From Topomyia yanbarensis (Eukaryota; Arthropoda; Insecta; Diptera; Culicidae): a stretch of DNA of 64,000 bases. Both the position numbers and the translations under genes were made by a program. How positions within the stretch are numbered: the stretch's first letter is position 1; every line of letters starts with the position of its first letter. Location of the stretch: assembly GCF_030247195.1 (NCBI RefSeq), contig NC_080671.1, positions 69,067,412 to 69,131,411 of the forward strand, in the 5' to 3' direction. Shown here piece after piece: positions 11,751-23,620 of the stretch. A model generated the notes under the pieces. That model searched no databases. It was not told the DNA's origin and was given only the letters and a program-made list of their open reading frames with translations.

Positions 11751-12877
11751 ACCTGAAAGTATTCAATACCATAAGAACAATTTATTTAATTTAATTGATT
11801 TATTGAACAAAAAGTAAGCTAATGAATATGACAATAAAACATATGTTCTTCGTGTTGATATGACTGCTGCAAATTGGTAACTGGCTTCTGATTCTTCTCG
11901 CGAACTGTCAATTATCAACCCTCATTCATTATTGAACAGTCATCATTTCACTCAGACAAGACCATGCGTATTGCCCACGCACATTAAATGCCCAGTGCAT
12001 TGGTTTCCTAGTTGGTCAGATAAACACTAAACAAACAAAGAAATTAATTTAATCAGTCCAAAGAAATGTCAGCTCGCTTGGCATCAACCGGCGGATACGT
12101 GTTCCGTTACGATGCCATCAAATCAAACAACATTGAAAATAGCATACGACAAAATATGTGCAATTCTGAATACAATAAAATGAAGACTACTTAATTATTT
12201 GCAATAAAAAAAGATCGGGAAAATTAGTTGCGCAACAAAGGTAGTTCGTTTTCAAAGATAGCACTGTTGATGAATCTCCTTATAAAATAGGGGACGCGGA
12301 CGACAATCGCTGACCACCTTCCAAGTTATATGTTTAGTGTTGAATATAAACTCAACCAAAAGGGAAGGTTGGGGTAAAACGAGCGTGATAGCGTACCGTG
12401 CGGTCATTGTTATTGCCAACAATAAATTTTTCAGACCTTTTTACATAAAAACCGCTTTTTAAGTAAACTTTATCCAGCCTATTAAAAATGTCGCGTTTTG
12501 GGCACATATTTGCCCACTGTACGATGGCTTGTTTTTCCTATCTCGGAAATTCGCTAGTTTTCACACAGTAATGCGACCGAAATGACTACTACTGATACAA
12601 GCGAAAAATAGCATGACTTGTCAGCACGAGAGACCAAAGTCATTCACAGAAGAGTAACATCCTGGGGTCTGTCGTCCAAGACTTGGGAAGCGCAACCTTC
12701 TGTGTATTTTGACTGTGATATACATTATTAAGATTTTCAATTACGTAATATTTCAAATCCTCGAAACTGTTCATAGAAGTATTTCTTTACAATATGCGCA
12801 AATTTTCGTAAAATGACTGAATTATTGGCGTCCAAAACATAACCACTTTTCGTTATATCCGATTTATGTTTAATTAA
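11751..12877. other. Unassigned, no gene seen
   Basis: AT-rich with short frames only. Around 12361-12395 a GGGAAGGTTGGGGTAAAACGAGCG stretch resembles the terminal repeat of the element at 31078, so a solo end or decayed relative may be present. Confidence 0.3.
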
Positions 12878-13392
12878 CCCTTTCATGCCTTTTTTCTAGT
12901 GCATGTAGGGTTTCAAAACTATTTTTTCTTGAGAACGGTGAGGTCAAGAAACTCGAAAAACTTTTTTTCATAAAGGTAGGTCCTTCCATGGCAGTGCTAG
13001 AAGTGGCTAAATTTTTACCTTCCAATGCTCACTACAATTCTCCTAGAATATTTACAATAGTCCAACTGCATGGAAAACGTAGCCAAAAACAATCTAAATT
13101 GATAAGTTTTATTAGTTTTCACTAATATTGCAACTTAATAAAGTTATACGAAAAATTCATTTTCCGTCGTCAACGTAAACTGTCCCTGGCAGCACTGCTC
13201 CATCAGAGTTCAATCAGAATAATTGCAATAACTTCAGTTCTAGAGCTGATCCGTGTAACTGTTCACACTCAAATGAAAGCCAATAGTCACATTTATTAGC
13301 CTTACTTGTTTTTGTGAGCAAATCTTGCCTCAATCAAAAGTTATAGCTGCTTAAACACGTTGTTGTCCACAAACAACATGGGCATGAATGGG
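12878..13392. mobile_element. piggyBac-like short element flanked by TTAA
   Basis: Ends CCCTTTCATGCC and GGCATGAATGGG form a 12-bp terminal inverted repeat with one mismatch, flanked on both sides by TTAA (12874-12877 and 13393-13396). A TTAA target and a CCC start are hallmarks of the piggyBac superfamily. It has 515 bp and no transposase, so it is a non-autonomous copy. Confidence 0.7.
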
Positions 13393-13628
13393 TTAACGAA
13401 GTGCACCTCCATATCGAAAACAAAGTCGTAATCCCACGACAAAATAGTCGTATTCAAGATATTTAACTTTTATAACAAAGAGAGAGAAATTACAATTTTT
13501 TATAAGTTTTTCGCATGTGGATTGCGAACAGTTTTCTATACTATCAATATTATAACATAATCTGTTAAGAAAGGATCAATTTATGAATTGATCGTTTGTT
13601 ACTAGGTCACTGTCATTAGATGATTATA

Positions 13629-15314
13629 GGGGAACCCGGGGCTATTCGGACCTACTTAAGCAAATCGCCCTTTTAGGTGGATAGATGTGCAAAAATTACC
13701 GGTCAAAAGTCCTAATTGTTAGTTTGAAACCTCAACTACATTTTGGTGCCATAAAAGGTTCATTTACACCACTCAATCGCAGCGCTAGGCGACGATTTGG
13801 AAACCTCTACGTTTATCCATCCTTTTACAATGTAGGGGTAATTTGGACCTCCCTACGCACAGTGGCACGACGAGTGACAAAACCCCAAAAATCAATGTCT
13901 TGTAATTCTTTTGTAAATATTTATTTTGTTTTTCTCTCAGTTTGAATAAAAGTATCCCAAAATTTTACGATAATAGGATTAAAAATGATTTTTAACATGT
14001 CATTGAAGCAAGTGATGTCGAGGATTTCTGTTCAATTCAATTCATTAGAATTGTTAGTACCTTAGAATTTTAAACGACGGTATCTCAAGAACTACACAGC
14101 CGATTGGAGCAATTTTAAGTTTATTGGAAAGAAGAATGATTATGCTAAACTATAGCTATGAGATTTTTGTGCAAAACCGATTAATGTTTGTTCTGCATCA
14201 AAAAACCTCAATTGAAAAATTGTATGTCATATCAGTAATTTATCTTTATACGTCTTCCAATTTTTGAGATGGTTTCCCAAGGGTCACTTATCATGAATCT
14301 GACTCAAAATTTACTGAAGCTTCAAGATATATAGCCTCATCTTGCGCATTTTTGCATCGAAGTTGGTATATCTATGTTTTTGAAAATACCCATATTCAGA
14401 CGCCCTGTAGCTAATAAATCTCCTTACAAATTGGTTGCCTAAACAGCTTCATATTCCTGAAATATTTGTGATTTTTACTAGTTTTGTCAACCATTTCTGC
14501 TATCCGATGTGATTGGCTACTATAATTAACGTGTATATTAACCCTTTAACGACCAACGCCTTTAAATGGGTTTACATAAAAGTGGTCGAAAAAATGAAAT
14601 AAGGAATTTCAAAACTGATAGCAGAAATGGATTCAGCGACCCAAAATTAGTTAAAACTCCAAGTTTTAGCCACGTAGACCAATTTTTATAATTTTGTCAC
14701 AACTTTGTATGAAGAGGTGCCACTGTGCTATGGGGCAGTTCAGACCGTCATTTTTCTCTAATTTGTTTACAATAGAATTATGTTTACCTATGAGTTAGTT
14801 ACAAGAGACACTCCTTAAGAAGCAAAAAAAAAAATGCTTTACAAAAAACTTAATCTGGTATGTGACAGCTGTATTTTCTTTGCTGTGGCGTGTGCAATGG
14901 TGTGCGCAACCGCAAGCCGCTGAACGGTGGTTGACGGAATAGGGGGTCCGAATAGCCCCGTACGCTCATATCGCACAAAAGTGGTGAGCGTCTCGAAAAT
15001 ATCTCTGTTTTTACCCAAACAAAAATCATTCCATAAAATAGGAGACTCAAGCTCTCCAAAACACTTACTTGTTATTTTTTCACTTTTATTTGTTGCTTTA
15101 ATCACGGGTTTTTTTCCATCATAATGATTTTTGTTTTGAGAATGGCAAAACAACGAAACACGTTGTATCTCCTTTCTCCAAATAACAAAGAACCAACTTC
15201 AGCTCTCAAAATTAATGTTTCAGAATAGCAGTTCCACGATGTACGATAGTCAGAAAGTCTTGCTAGTTTCTGAGAAATCGAGGGGGTCCGAAATATCCCA
15301 CTGTCGGGTTTCCC
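13629..15314. mobile_element. TA-flanked element with GGGGAACCC ends, carrying a nested insertion
   Basis: The left end GGGGAACCCGGGGCTATTCG and the right end, in reverse complement, GGGAAACCCGACAGTGGG...TTTCGGACC align as a terminal repeat, with TA on both sides (13627-13628, 15315-15316). Partial copies of the end motif (GGTCCGAATAGCCCC type) recur inside near 13840 and 14943. The nested hAT-like element at 13860-14726 accounts for half of the length. No transposase relic is seen in the remaining 0.8 kb. Confidence 0.65.
13860..14726. mobile_element. hAT-like short element, copy 2 (complete)
   Basis: Uninterrupted sibling of 750-4131, with the same CAGTGGCAC/GTGCCACTG ends and closely similar interior. 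It shows the original site (near 14600) into which the foldback element inserted in copy 1. Flanks do not give a clear target duplication. Confidence 0.8.
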
Positions 15315-15316
15315 TA

Positions 15317-16514
15317 GTATTTTTACTAGAGAAATTACTATTTTGATTTTACGAATCAAATAAGATGTGTTCGGCTAATTTTGGAACGTTCAATTTATTA
15401 GTGGGTTACTTGAGATTAAAACTGCATTTTCTTTCATTTTCAAAACAAACATTTTGAGCATTTTAGTGGAATGTTTAATTACATTCACGAATCAACAAGA
15501 CGGTTAACGATTTTTTTTCGCAGGTGTGTTTTAAGTTACTTAGATTGCATATTTCAAATCCCATATAAAAATAAATCCAAAACCCATTTTTTCGCGTATA
15601 TGGCTCATTTGAAAATGGTCTTATTTTATTTGAATAATATCGCATACCCTTAATCTTTATCAATGCTACGCATATTCGGATCAAAATAGTCTCAGCAAAT
15701 GACTAGAACTCAGCTGTGTTCACTCAATTTGACAGTTATTGCGTAAGCTAGCGTTACAGAAACATTTTATGACATATTTCAGATGGTTGAAAATATTTAC
15801 TGATTTTTAAACATTCTACCATCTTACCATCTAAAAAACTATACTTCCCACTCGGATCGTTAGTCTTGATCACTAGTAAAACCATTGTAGATCATGCTCT
15901 CAATGCAATTTGAAAGATTTGCATGTATTCTTGTCATTATTCTAGCTATAAAGTGATGATTCAAATTCAAATTCAATTCAGCAATAACCATGCGTCTCCA
16001 TCCACAGTTTTTTTAAAATTTTACTGCTTATCGCAAGTTTTCGCAAAACTAGCATAGACTCATTTTAAAGAGAAAATGAAAAGCTTTCGAATGAGTATAG
16101 TGTGATCGCGTGCATTCACGGGCGTCGTTGTTGTTATCGTATTAGAAGTTCGAATTCAATAAAAATTCATGACAAACAGTTATCTAAAAACTAACTAAAC
16201 AAACTAGTGACTTATTTTTGGCGATTTTACGATGTAATTTTAACACGAATAATTTGGGTGAAGTAATGCAATGCATAAAATCAACCGTTTCTTTGATAAA
16301 CGAAAATAACCGTATGTAGTTCCTATGGTCAAATAAGGCAAAAACACTTGAGTTATGCCCTTAAAAAAGCTGTCAAAAATTCATTTTTTGTTCAAATCAT
16401 CTAAAATCTCGCGAAAATGTCTCTGATGGCTCAGCTGATACGAGAAAAATACTAGTGAGAATATCGCATAACCTTCATATATGGACTTAAGTCCGGGCTC
16501 GTCCCACTATGCGT
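15317..16514. other. Unassigned AT-rich stretch
   Basis: No coding family, tRNA or terminal repeat recognised. Confidence 0.35.
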
Positions 16515-17095
16515 ACCGAGGCTAGTATTAGGCGATTCTAACTCCCACGTTACGGCATGGGGTTACCTTCATGACGATAATTATCGTTACACAAATCTGG
16601 ATTCACTTTGATATTTATTGATTACCTTTATTGCTCTGGGCAGCCAGCTGCGGAGAATTTATGATGTATTTATCGTTTGTTGAATTAATTTGGAAATGCT
16701 TGGATTGTAGAAAAACAGCTTCACCTCCGGACTGCTTAAGTTCAATTGAATCAAATGGTATTTATTATTTCTTGTTTCAAACTGAGCGCCATAATTTTTT
16801 TCAGTATTTTTCATGTTAAAATGTATTTTTAGATAACTTACAATTAACATAGCAAGGTAATGAACACTTATTTGCATGACCGAAATACCTGAAACGACAG
16901 CTTTGTATGTCGAATATACAAACGATGACGCTATAGTGTAAAAACACTAATTACTAGAACAAGATTTGAATCAATGAAAACAATAAGAAAATAACTTATT
17001 TTACGATAATCATCAAGCTAGAATATTTTTATACCAATGAAGAAATATGGTTAACATTAAAATACTATAGTACGTGCATGCACTACTTTAAAGCA
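16515..17095. repeat. Chimeric repeat, copy B
   Basis: Homologous to 10968-11750. It opens with the same LOA endonuclease scrap (GGCGATTCTAACTCCCACG) and continues with the same non-coding part, minus one block of about 275 bp and with extra bases around 16710-16800. It stops within a few bases of the presumed 5' end of the LOA element at 17100. Confidence 0.75.
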
Positions 17096-17353
17096 TATCA
17101 AATCATTCGTTTCCGAGCTTTCGATCGAAGCAGATCGTTTTCTTTCGCTGTGAATGGTGTTATAACAAGTGCAAGTATAGTGAAAGCCAGCCTTTGTCTG
17201 AGACAGCCTTGGTTTGAGGGTGGCCCGGCTAGTGCAGTGAATTGATCTGGTGCAGACGAACGGACTCCGCTGGAGAAGCTGAGTATTTTGTTTTACATTC
17301 TTTATTTTCACGTTTACACTTTGTTACTGCGAGTAAATAGTTTCCATTCCCTA

Positions 17354-18650
17354 TATAACGTCGTGTCTAAATGGCCGGGGTGAGAATAATTCAAACTTGT
17401 TCGCTGATCCACCTGCTATATTAATGGATGTTCGCAAAACTATGCCCTCTCCTGATTCTTCCAATCCTCCTTGTATTAAAACATACCCAACTAGTTCAAA
17501 TGGACCCTGGGTGATCTATTTCCCGCCCAACACGTAGTCGCCTAATATTCTAGTGATCCCACGGGAGCTGACTGCTAACTACCCGTCCGTCGCTCAGATA
17601 ACACGTGTTCGAGCTAATAAGATACGCGTTGTAGTGAATGATCTGGACCAGGCAAACCGCATTGCTCGCTGCGAGCGTTTTACGAAGCAATTTTGGTGTA
17701 TGTGCCTTGTAGTTCAGTAGAGATCGATGGGGTCATCGCCGAACCGGGTCTGAAGTGCGAAGACCTGTTGAAGTACGGAGTTGGTTGCTTTAAGGACCCT
17801 TCACTTCAACAGGCGAAGATTCTGGAATGCAAGCAATTGTATTCAGAAAAAACTGAGGATAATAAGACAACTTATTCTCCGTCGGACTTTCTCCAGGTCT
17901 TCTCTTCCCAACTATGTCCTCCTGGATAAGGTTCGTCTGCCTATTCGCCTGTTTGTACCGCGGGTAATGAACTGCAGCAATTGCAAGCAGCTGGGTCACA
18001 CAGCCACCTATTGTGGCAATAAGAAACGGTGCGGCAAATGCGAGGGACAGCATGAGGATGACGGTGGAAAAACTGAAAAGTGTATTTATTGCGGGGGCCC
18101 TCCGCATGCGTACAAGCAGCGCGGGGATAAAATTAGGCGCTCCTTTAAGGATCGCTCTAAGCACTCTTATGCAGAAATGCTAAAGAATGCTTCGCCATCT
18201 GTCCCTTCGGAAAATTCCTTTGCTCTTTTGGCTCGTGTTGAGCAAGAATCTGTCGATCTACAAGATCGATCTTTTGTTAACCCGGGGGAATCCAGGAAGA
18301 GGAGAAAACTAGTCTCCCCTAGACTACCTCGTAAGGGTGCCAAGGTGTCCTCCTCTGAGAGTGCGCCAACTACATTTAATGAATTCAATGGAAGTGATGC
18401 CCAAAAGTCGAAGCAAGTTGCTCCAGGGCTTGGAAATTTTAATTCTAATAAGGAGTATCCACCACTTCCAGGAACACCAAAAACCCCAAGAGTTTCCTTT
18501 TCTCAAACAGACACTCAATCCAGTAATGGACTAATAAAATTTTCTGACATAGAGGACCTAATTTTTACAGCTTTCAGTGTTACTGATCCTCTTAAAAGCA
18601 TTCTGATACGTTTTCTCCATACAGTGCAAACATTTTTGAAGCCGAGTTGA
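17354..18650 (+). pseudogene. LOA ORF1 (gag-like, CCHC zinc knuckles), broken
   Basis: ORF1 proteins bind retrotransposon RNA. An early part (about 17480-17690) reads ELTANYPSVAQITRVRANK in one frame with a stop; it shifts to VEIDGVIAEPGLKCEDLLKY (17712 on) and shifts again near 17890 to the frame that stays open to 18650. That last frame holds CSNCKQLGHTATYC, a canonical CX2CX4HX4C knuckle (about 17971-18012), then two further Cys/His clusters (CGKC..., CIYCGGPPH). The tail is Ser/Pro-rich and basic. At least two frameshifts and several in-frame stops make it non-functional. ORF2 begins 40 bp after its stop. Confidence 0.85.
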
Positions 18651-18689
18651 CTGCTAAATGGCCCCTCCCTGCAGCGATCGTATCCTTCG

Positions 18690-21600
18690 ATGGCTAAGTC
18701 ATCAAACGAGGTCACTGATGCGATCGCTGTTCTACAGTTGAATTGCAGAAGTATCCTCCCGAAAATCGATTCCTTCAAATTTTTACTAAACAGTTTAAAA
18801 TGTGATGTTTTCGCATTATGTGAAACTTGGTTAACTTCCGATATAAATCTCGACTTCCACGACTTTAATAAAATTCGTCTGGATCGAGAAAACCTTTATG
18901 GAGGAGTACTTTTGGGGATTAAAATGTGTTATTCTTTCAACCGAATTAACGACAACAGGCATTGACATTGTCGCTTGTCAAGTTTTTATCAAAGGCAAAG
19001 ACCTTTACATTGCTTCCATCTACATTCCTCCTAGAGCCTCGGTAGGACACTGAACGCTTTGTAATATCACGGAATCCTTACCGGCACCGCGACTAGCTCT
19101 AGGAGACCTTAACTCGCATGGTACGGTATGGGGCATGATGATGTGGATAATAGATCAACACAAATCCAAGATCTTTGCGACAATTTCAACATGACCATCT
19201 TAAACACGGGAGAAATGACGCGGATTCCTACACCACCAGCACGCGCAAGCACGTTGGATTTATCGCTATGCTCGACATCGCTACAGTTAGAGTGCATGTG
19301 GAAGGTGATCCCTGATCCCCACGGTAGCGATCATTTGCCTATCGTAATTTCAATTGCTAACGGTTCAAGACCATCAGAAACAATCAATGTCTCGTATGAC
19401 CTCACACGGAGCATTGATTGGAACAGTTACGCGACCGCGATATCCGCTATCATCGAATCCACTCAAAAACTTCCTCCGGAGAAAGAGTACAGGTTTTTGG
19501 CTGGCTTGATTCTCGACAGTGCGAATCAAGCTCAGACTAAACCAGTACCCGGCGCGAATACTCATGGACGGTCTCCCACCCCGTGGTGGGACAAAGAATG
19601 CTCAGAGCTGTACGCGGAGAAGTTCCCTGCATATAAGGCTTTCCAGGAAGACGGGTTACCCGCTATCTATCAACAGTACGTGTCGTTAGAGAGGCGAATG
19701 AAGAGTCTAATGAAAGCCAAAAAAACGCAGTTGTTGGCGCCGGTTCGTCAGCCTGTTAACGAGAGAAACAGCGATGAGCACTCTTTGGGGTACGGCTCGA
19801 CGTATGCGTAACCGAAACAGTACCAACGAGAACGTAGAATATTTAAACCGCTGGATATTCGCTTTCGCCATGAAGATCTGTCCGGACTCTGTCCCCGTAC
19901 AGAAAACGTACTTCCCAAAATTTATGTGCCGCCTTGTATCCTCACGATAACGCGAATGAAACACCGTTTTCGATGGTGGACTTCTCACTTGCTCCCTTGT
20001 CACGTAACAATAGATCCCCAGAGCGAGATAGAATCAAATTTAACTTGTTAAAGAAACTGCCAGACTCTGCCCAGAGCCGCTTATTGAATTTATTTAACCA
20101 GTTTCTTGAGGGTAATATTATCCTTCATGGCTGGAGTCAAGTGAAGATCATCGCCATTCAAAAACCAGGAAAACCAGCCTCCGACCACAATTCGTATCGA
20201 CCGATTACGATGCTGTCCTGTATCCGAAAGTTGTTCGAGAAAATGATCTTGTTTCGCCTCGACAATTGGGTCGAAGCAAATGGCTTACTGTCAGATACAC
20301 AATTTGGCTTTCGCAAAGGCAAAGGGACGAACGATTGTCTTGCGTTGCTCTCAACCGAAATTCAAATGGCCTATGCTAGCAAAGAGCAGATGGCATCAGT
20401 ATTCTTGGATATTACGGGGGCTTTTGATTCAGTTTCTATCAACATTCTTTATGAGAAGTTGCACCAGCATGGTCTTTCACCAGTTTTAAATAACTTTTTG
20501 CTAAACCTGTTATCTAAAAAACAAATGCATTTCTCGTATGGTGATTTAACGACATCACGATTTAGCTACATGGTCCTTCCCCAGGGCTCATGTCTAAGCC
20601 CTCTTCTCTACAATTTTTACGTGAATGACATTGACGAATGTCTTGTCAATTCCTGCACGCTAAGTCAGCTTGCAGATGGCGGTGTGGTCTCTATTACAGG
20701 TCCCAAGGCCGTCGACTTGCAAAGACCACTGCAAAATACCTTGGACAATTTGTCTGCTTGGGTTTTCCAGTTGGGTATCGAATTCTCTACGGAGAAAACT
20801 GAGCTAGTCGTTTTTTCTAGGAAGCGTGAACCAGCGAAACTACAGCTTCAGTTAATGGATAAAACTATTGCTTAGTTTCAACATTCAAATGTCTCGGGGT
20901 CTGGTTCGACTCTTAAGGTACCTGGGGATGTCACATTAGGTATCTGAAACAGAAGTGCCAACAAAGGATCAACTTTCTCCGTACAATAACCGGAACATGG
21001 TAGGGACACCTTATCAGGCTGTACCAAACATCGATATTATCAGTGATGGAGTACGGATATTTCTGCTTTCGCTCCGTCGCGAGCATACATTTCATCAAAC
21101 TAGAGAGAATCCAGTATCGCTGTTTGCGTATTGCCTTGGGTTGCATGCACTCGACCCATACGATGAGTTTAGAAGTGCTGGCGGGCCAGTGCTCCTTCCA
21201 CTAAAAAATCGATTTTGGGACCTCTCGTATCGATTGCTCATTCGATGCGATATTTTGAACCCATTGGTGATTGCAAATTTCGAAAGGCTTGCCGAGCTTA
21301 ATTCTCAGACCCGATTCATGTCCTTGTACTTCGATTACATCCCAGCCAACATTTTGATTCACTTTAGTAAGTTGCAATTTGATTAACTATACAATTAAAC
21401 GATATAAATTGATTGTATAAAATGCACAGATCCCTTCTATGTAAACAAAAGTGGAGGCCATATACGTACAACAAATCGGTATAGTATTTACGACGAATTT
21501 TGATCTCATCAGTAGCATTATACAATCATCTAGCTTTTCATTTTGAGTTTGTATATGATCAACTTTACAATTACACATGAAGGTTTATACAGCTTAATGT

Positions 21601-23421
21601 CCTCAATGATTTATAAAGTGAGTAGCATTCATATAGAATGTGATAACAAAGAGTATTATGCAAATTAAAAATCAGGATGAAATTTCCATAATACTCTGCT
21701 AGACGCTTACGCCCAACCACACTGATAGATGTTTTTCATGGGTGAGGTTGGAATTAATTATTGAAATTACCTGCTACCATTTACTTCCAGTTTCGAACCT
21801 GAGAACTTCGTATTCCCAGCATAGCCGCTATGTACTCATCTATCTATACACTGTCAAGCAACGATTATTTTTAATCATTTTTATCTCTTTGTGATTACGA
21901 TCTAGAAATACCATAATTCCAATATAAATATGGTCCTCCAATGATACTTTCTATACCTGTCAAATCACAACCGACATTCTTTACACAAGCCATTTTTTAA
22001 CTTTCCGGAAGTCGCCCTAGTGTTCTGAAAATCAAGCGAAATCGTCTTAGTGCACCAGCGGCTGCTCGCTCAATGGACCATTTACGCGACTTCCGGAGAA
22101 TTAATAAGTAATGCGTACATTCTTATTGCTCAAATATTGAACGAGTTTAGCAGAGAATTTGTGAAGAGCTATAAAGAGGTGATCATTTTTTTGAACGATT
22201 TTGCAGTTTAATCAAATTGCAAATTGATTCAATGTTTCAAAATTGTCATCAATATTCCGGATTAACAATTTTGTTTTAAGTTAGTCCACTAATAAATAAC
22301 TTCAAGTCAACATTGTATTTCGATCATAGATTTGCATTTTATGTGAACTTTTTACAACAAAACATGATTTTTGCTTGCACTATTTGTAATTTTGATTTAG
22401 TCTGTCATTATTTGTAACTTATTGTAAACTATCATATACGATTGCTGGTTTGCTGGGATGGCACAGAACATCAATTCATCTTCGTATAACGTTAACCGTG
22501 CTCATCTCTTGGATACTTTTGCTTCCACTGTATTTTTCGACACATCCATGAAGGAAGAGATTTGTGAAATCCCGGATCACATTCGCCGACAAGTGGTCCC
22601 AAATATTTTCTATAATAAATACCATCAAGTCGACTGCGGCAAAATGTTCTACACTGACGGATAAATTCTCGACGGGTCCACAGGCTTCGGTATCTTCAAC
22701 GAAAATCTTGCTGCCTTATTCAAACTCAATGATCCTGCTTCAATTTACGTCGCAGAATTAGCTGCCATTCAGTATACTCTCGAGATCATTGACACCCTGC
22801 CCGCAGACCATTACTTCATCGTTTCGGACAGTCTCAGCTCCATTGAGGCCATCCGTGCAGCGAAGCCTGGAAAGCACTCACCGTATTTCCTGGGGAAAAT
22901 ACTGGAATATCTGCTCTATCTGAAAAATCTAACCGGATTACCTTGGTTTGGGTCCCGTCACATTGTTCTATTGCGGTCAATGAGAAGGCGACACTTACGA
23001 AAGACCAATTTGCTTCAATGAATTTTTCAGTATCTCTCGTCAGAGGACGCTCGAAAGTTGGCAAACTTCATGGAGCAATGGGTATCTGGGACGGTGGCTA
23101 CATTCTATTATCCCGAAGGTATCAACGAATGCTTGGTTTAAGGGCTTGGATGTGAACCGGGACTTTATTCGTACGATGTCAAGGCTCATGTCCAACCATT
23201 ACTCGTTTGACGCGCATCTCCGTCGTATAGGACTTGCTGACAGTAATCATTGTGTTTGTGAGAGCGGCTATCACGACATCGAGCATGTTGTTTGGCTGTC
23301 CGCAGAGTACCGTATTGCCAGGTCCCAACTAATAGATTCCCTTCGGGTCCTGGCAAGCCATGACCTCTTGTACATTTTTCTTATCTACATCATTTTGAAA
23401 ACTATTGATGTCCAAGTTTAA
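18690..23421 (+). pseudogene. LOA ORF2 (endonuclease, reverse transcriptase, RNase H), broken
   Basis: Domains in order: endonuclease from 18735 (LQLNCRS, then ALCETWLT, and GDLNSH where GDFNSH is expected), with a frameshift near 18950 and a stop near 19050; a second endonuclease piece at 19128-19811 (GSDHLPIV carries the catalytic SDH); reverse transcriptase at 19934-20875 with VFLDITGAFDSVS (motif A) and LPQGSCLSPLLYNFYVNDI; an RNase H at 22640-23065 with AELAAIQ, IVSDSLSS and PSHC; and a Cys/His tail (HCVCESGYHDIEHVVW) at 23146-23421. The usual F/Y-A-D-D box reads LADGG at 20669-20683, so the second catalytic Asp is lost. A 1.1-kb insertion sits at 21341-22457. Start ATG 18690 is the family-like MA...VLQLNCRS start. 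Confidence 0.9.
21341..22457. mobile_element. Insertion with CCCAGC(C/A)AAC ends in LOA ORF2
   Basis: The ORF2 frame reads FDYI up to 21340 and resumes as MAQNINSSSYN at 22458. Between them lie 1117 bp starting CCCAGCCAAC and ending in the reverse complement of CCCAGCAAAC, with AT on each side as a possible 2-bp duplication. An internal perfect 12-bp inverted repeat TCCGGAAGTCGC spans 22004-22097. There is no transposase relic; the superfamily is unknown to me. Confidence 0.65.
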
Positions 23422-23620
23422 TACATTTTCCCCTCTCATTCACAGTAAAACCTCGTCAACCTCTCACTGTACCTACAATATGGCATTGCTTCACGAGTCT
23501 ACGATGCATACCTTTCTTGATAACCGTCCATCCAGAACATCATGACACACGTCACAAGAACATCATGACAGCATCGGAGTGCCAATAGTCATAAAAAATA
23601 AGTGTTTCAACAGAACTACA

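Larger units (their letters stand above)
17100..23620 (+). mobile_element. LOA-type non-LTR retrotransposon, near full length but dead
   Basis: Order of parts: 5' untranslated region (about 17100-17350), ORF1 with zinc knuckles, ORF2 with endonuclease, reverse transcriptase, RNase H and a C-terminal Cys/His motif, then a 3' region to about 23620. Presence of RNase H together with a CCHC ORF1 fits the LOA or I groups; LOA (Lian-like) is my call from the general look of the proteins. Length without the 1.1-kb insertion is about 5.4 kb. Both ends are estimates, as no target duplication was identified. Confidence 0.75.

Noticed and set aside
13860..14726. Target duplication for the second hAT-like copy
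   Set aside because: The 8 bp on either side (CCTACGCA and TGCTATGG) do not match, so none is claimed.
17057..17311. 84-codon minus-strand frame
   Set aside because: It lies over the 5' untranslated region of the LOA element and has no supporting feature.
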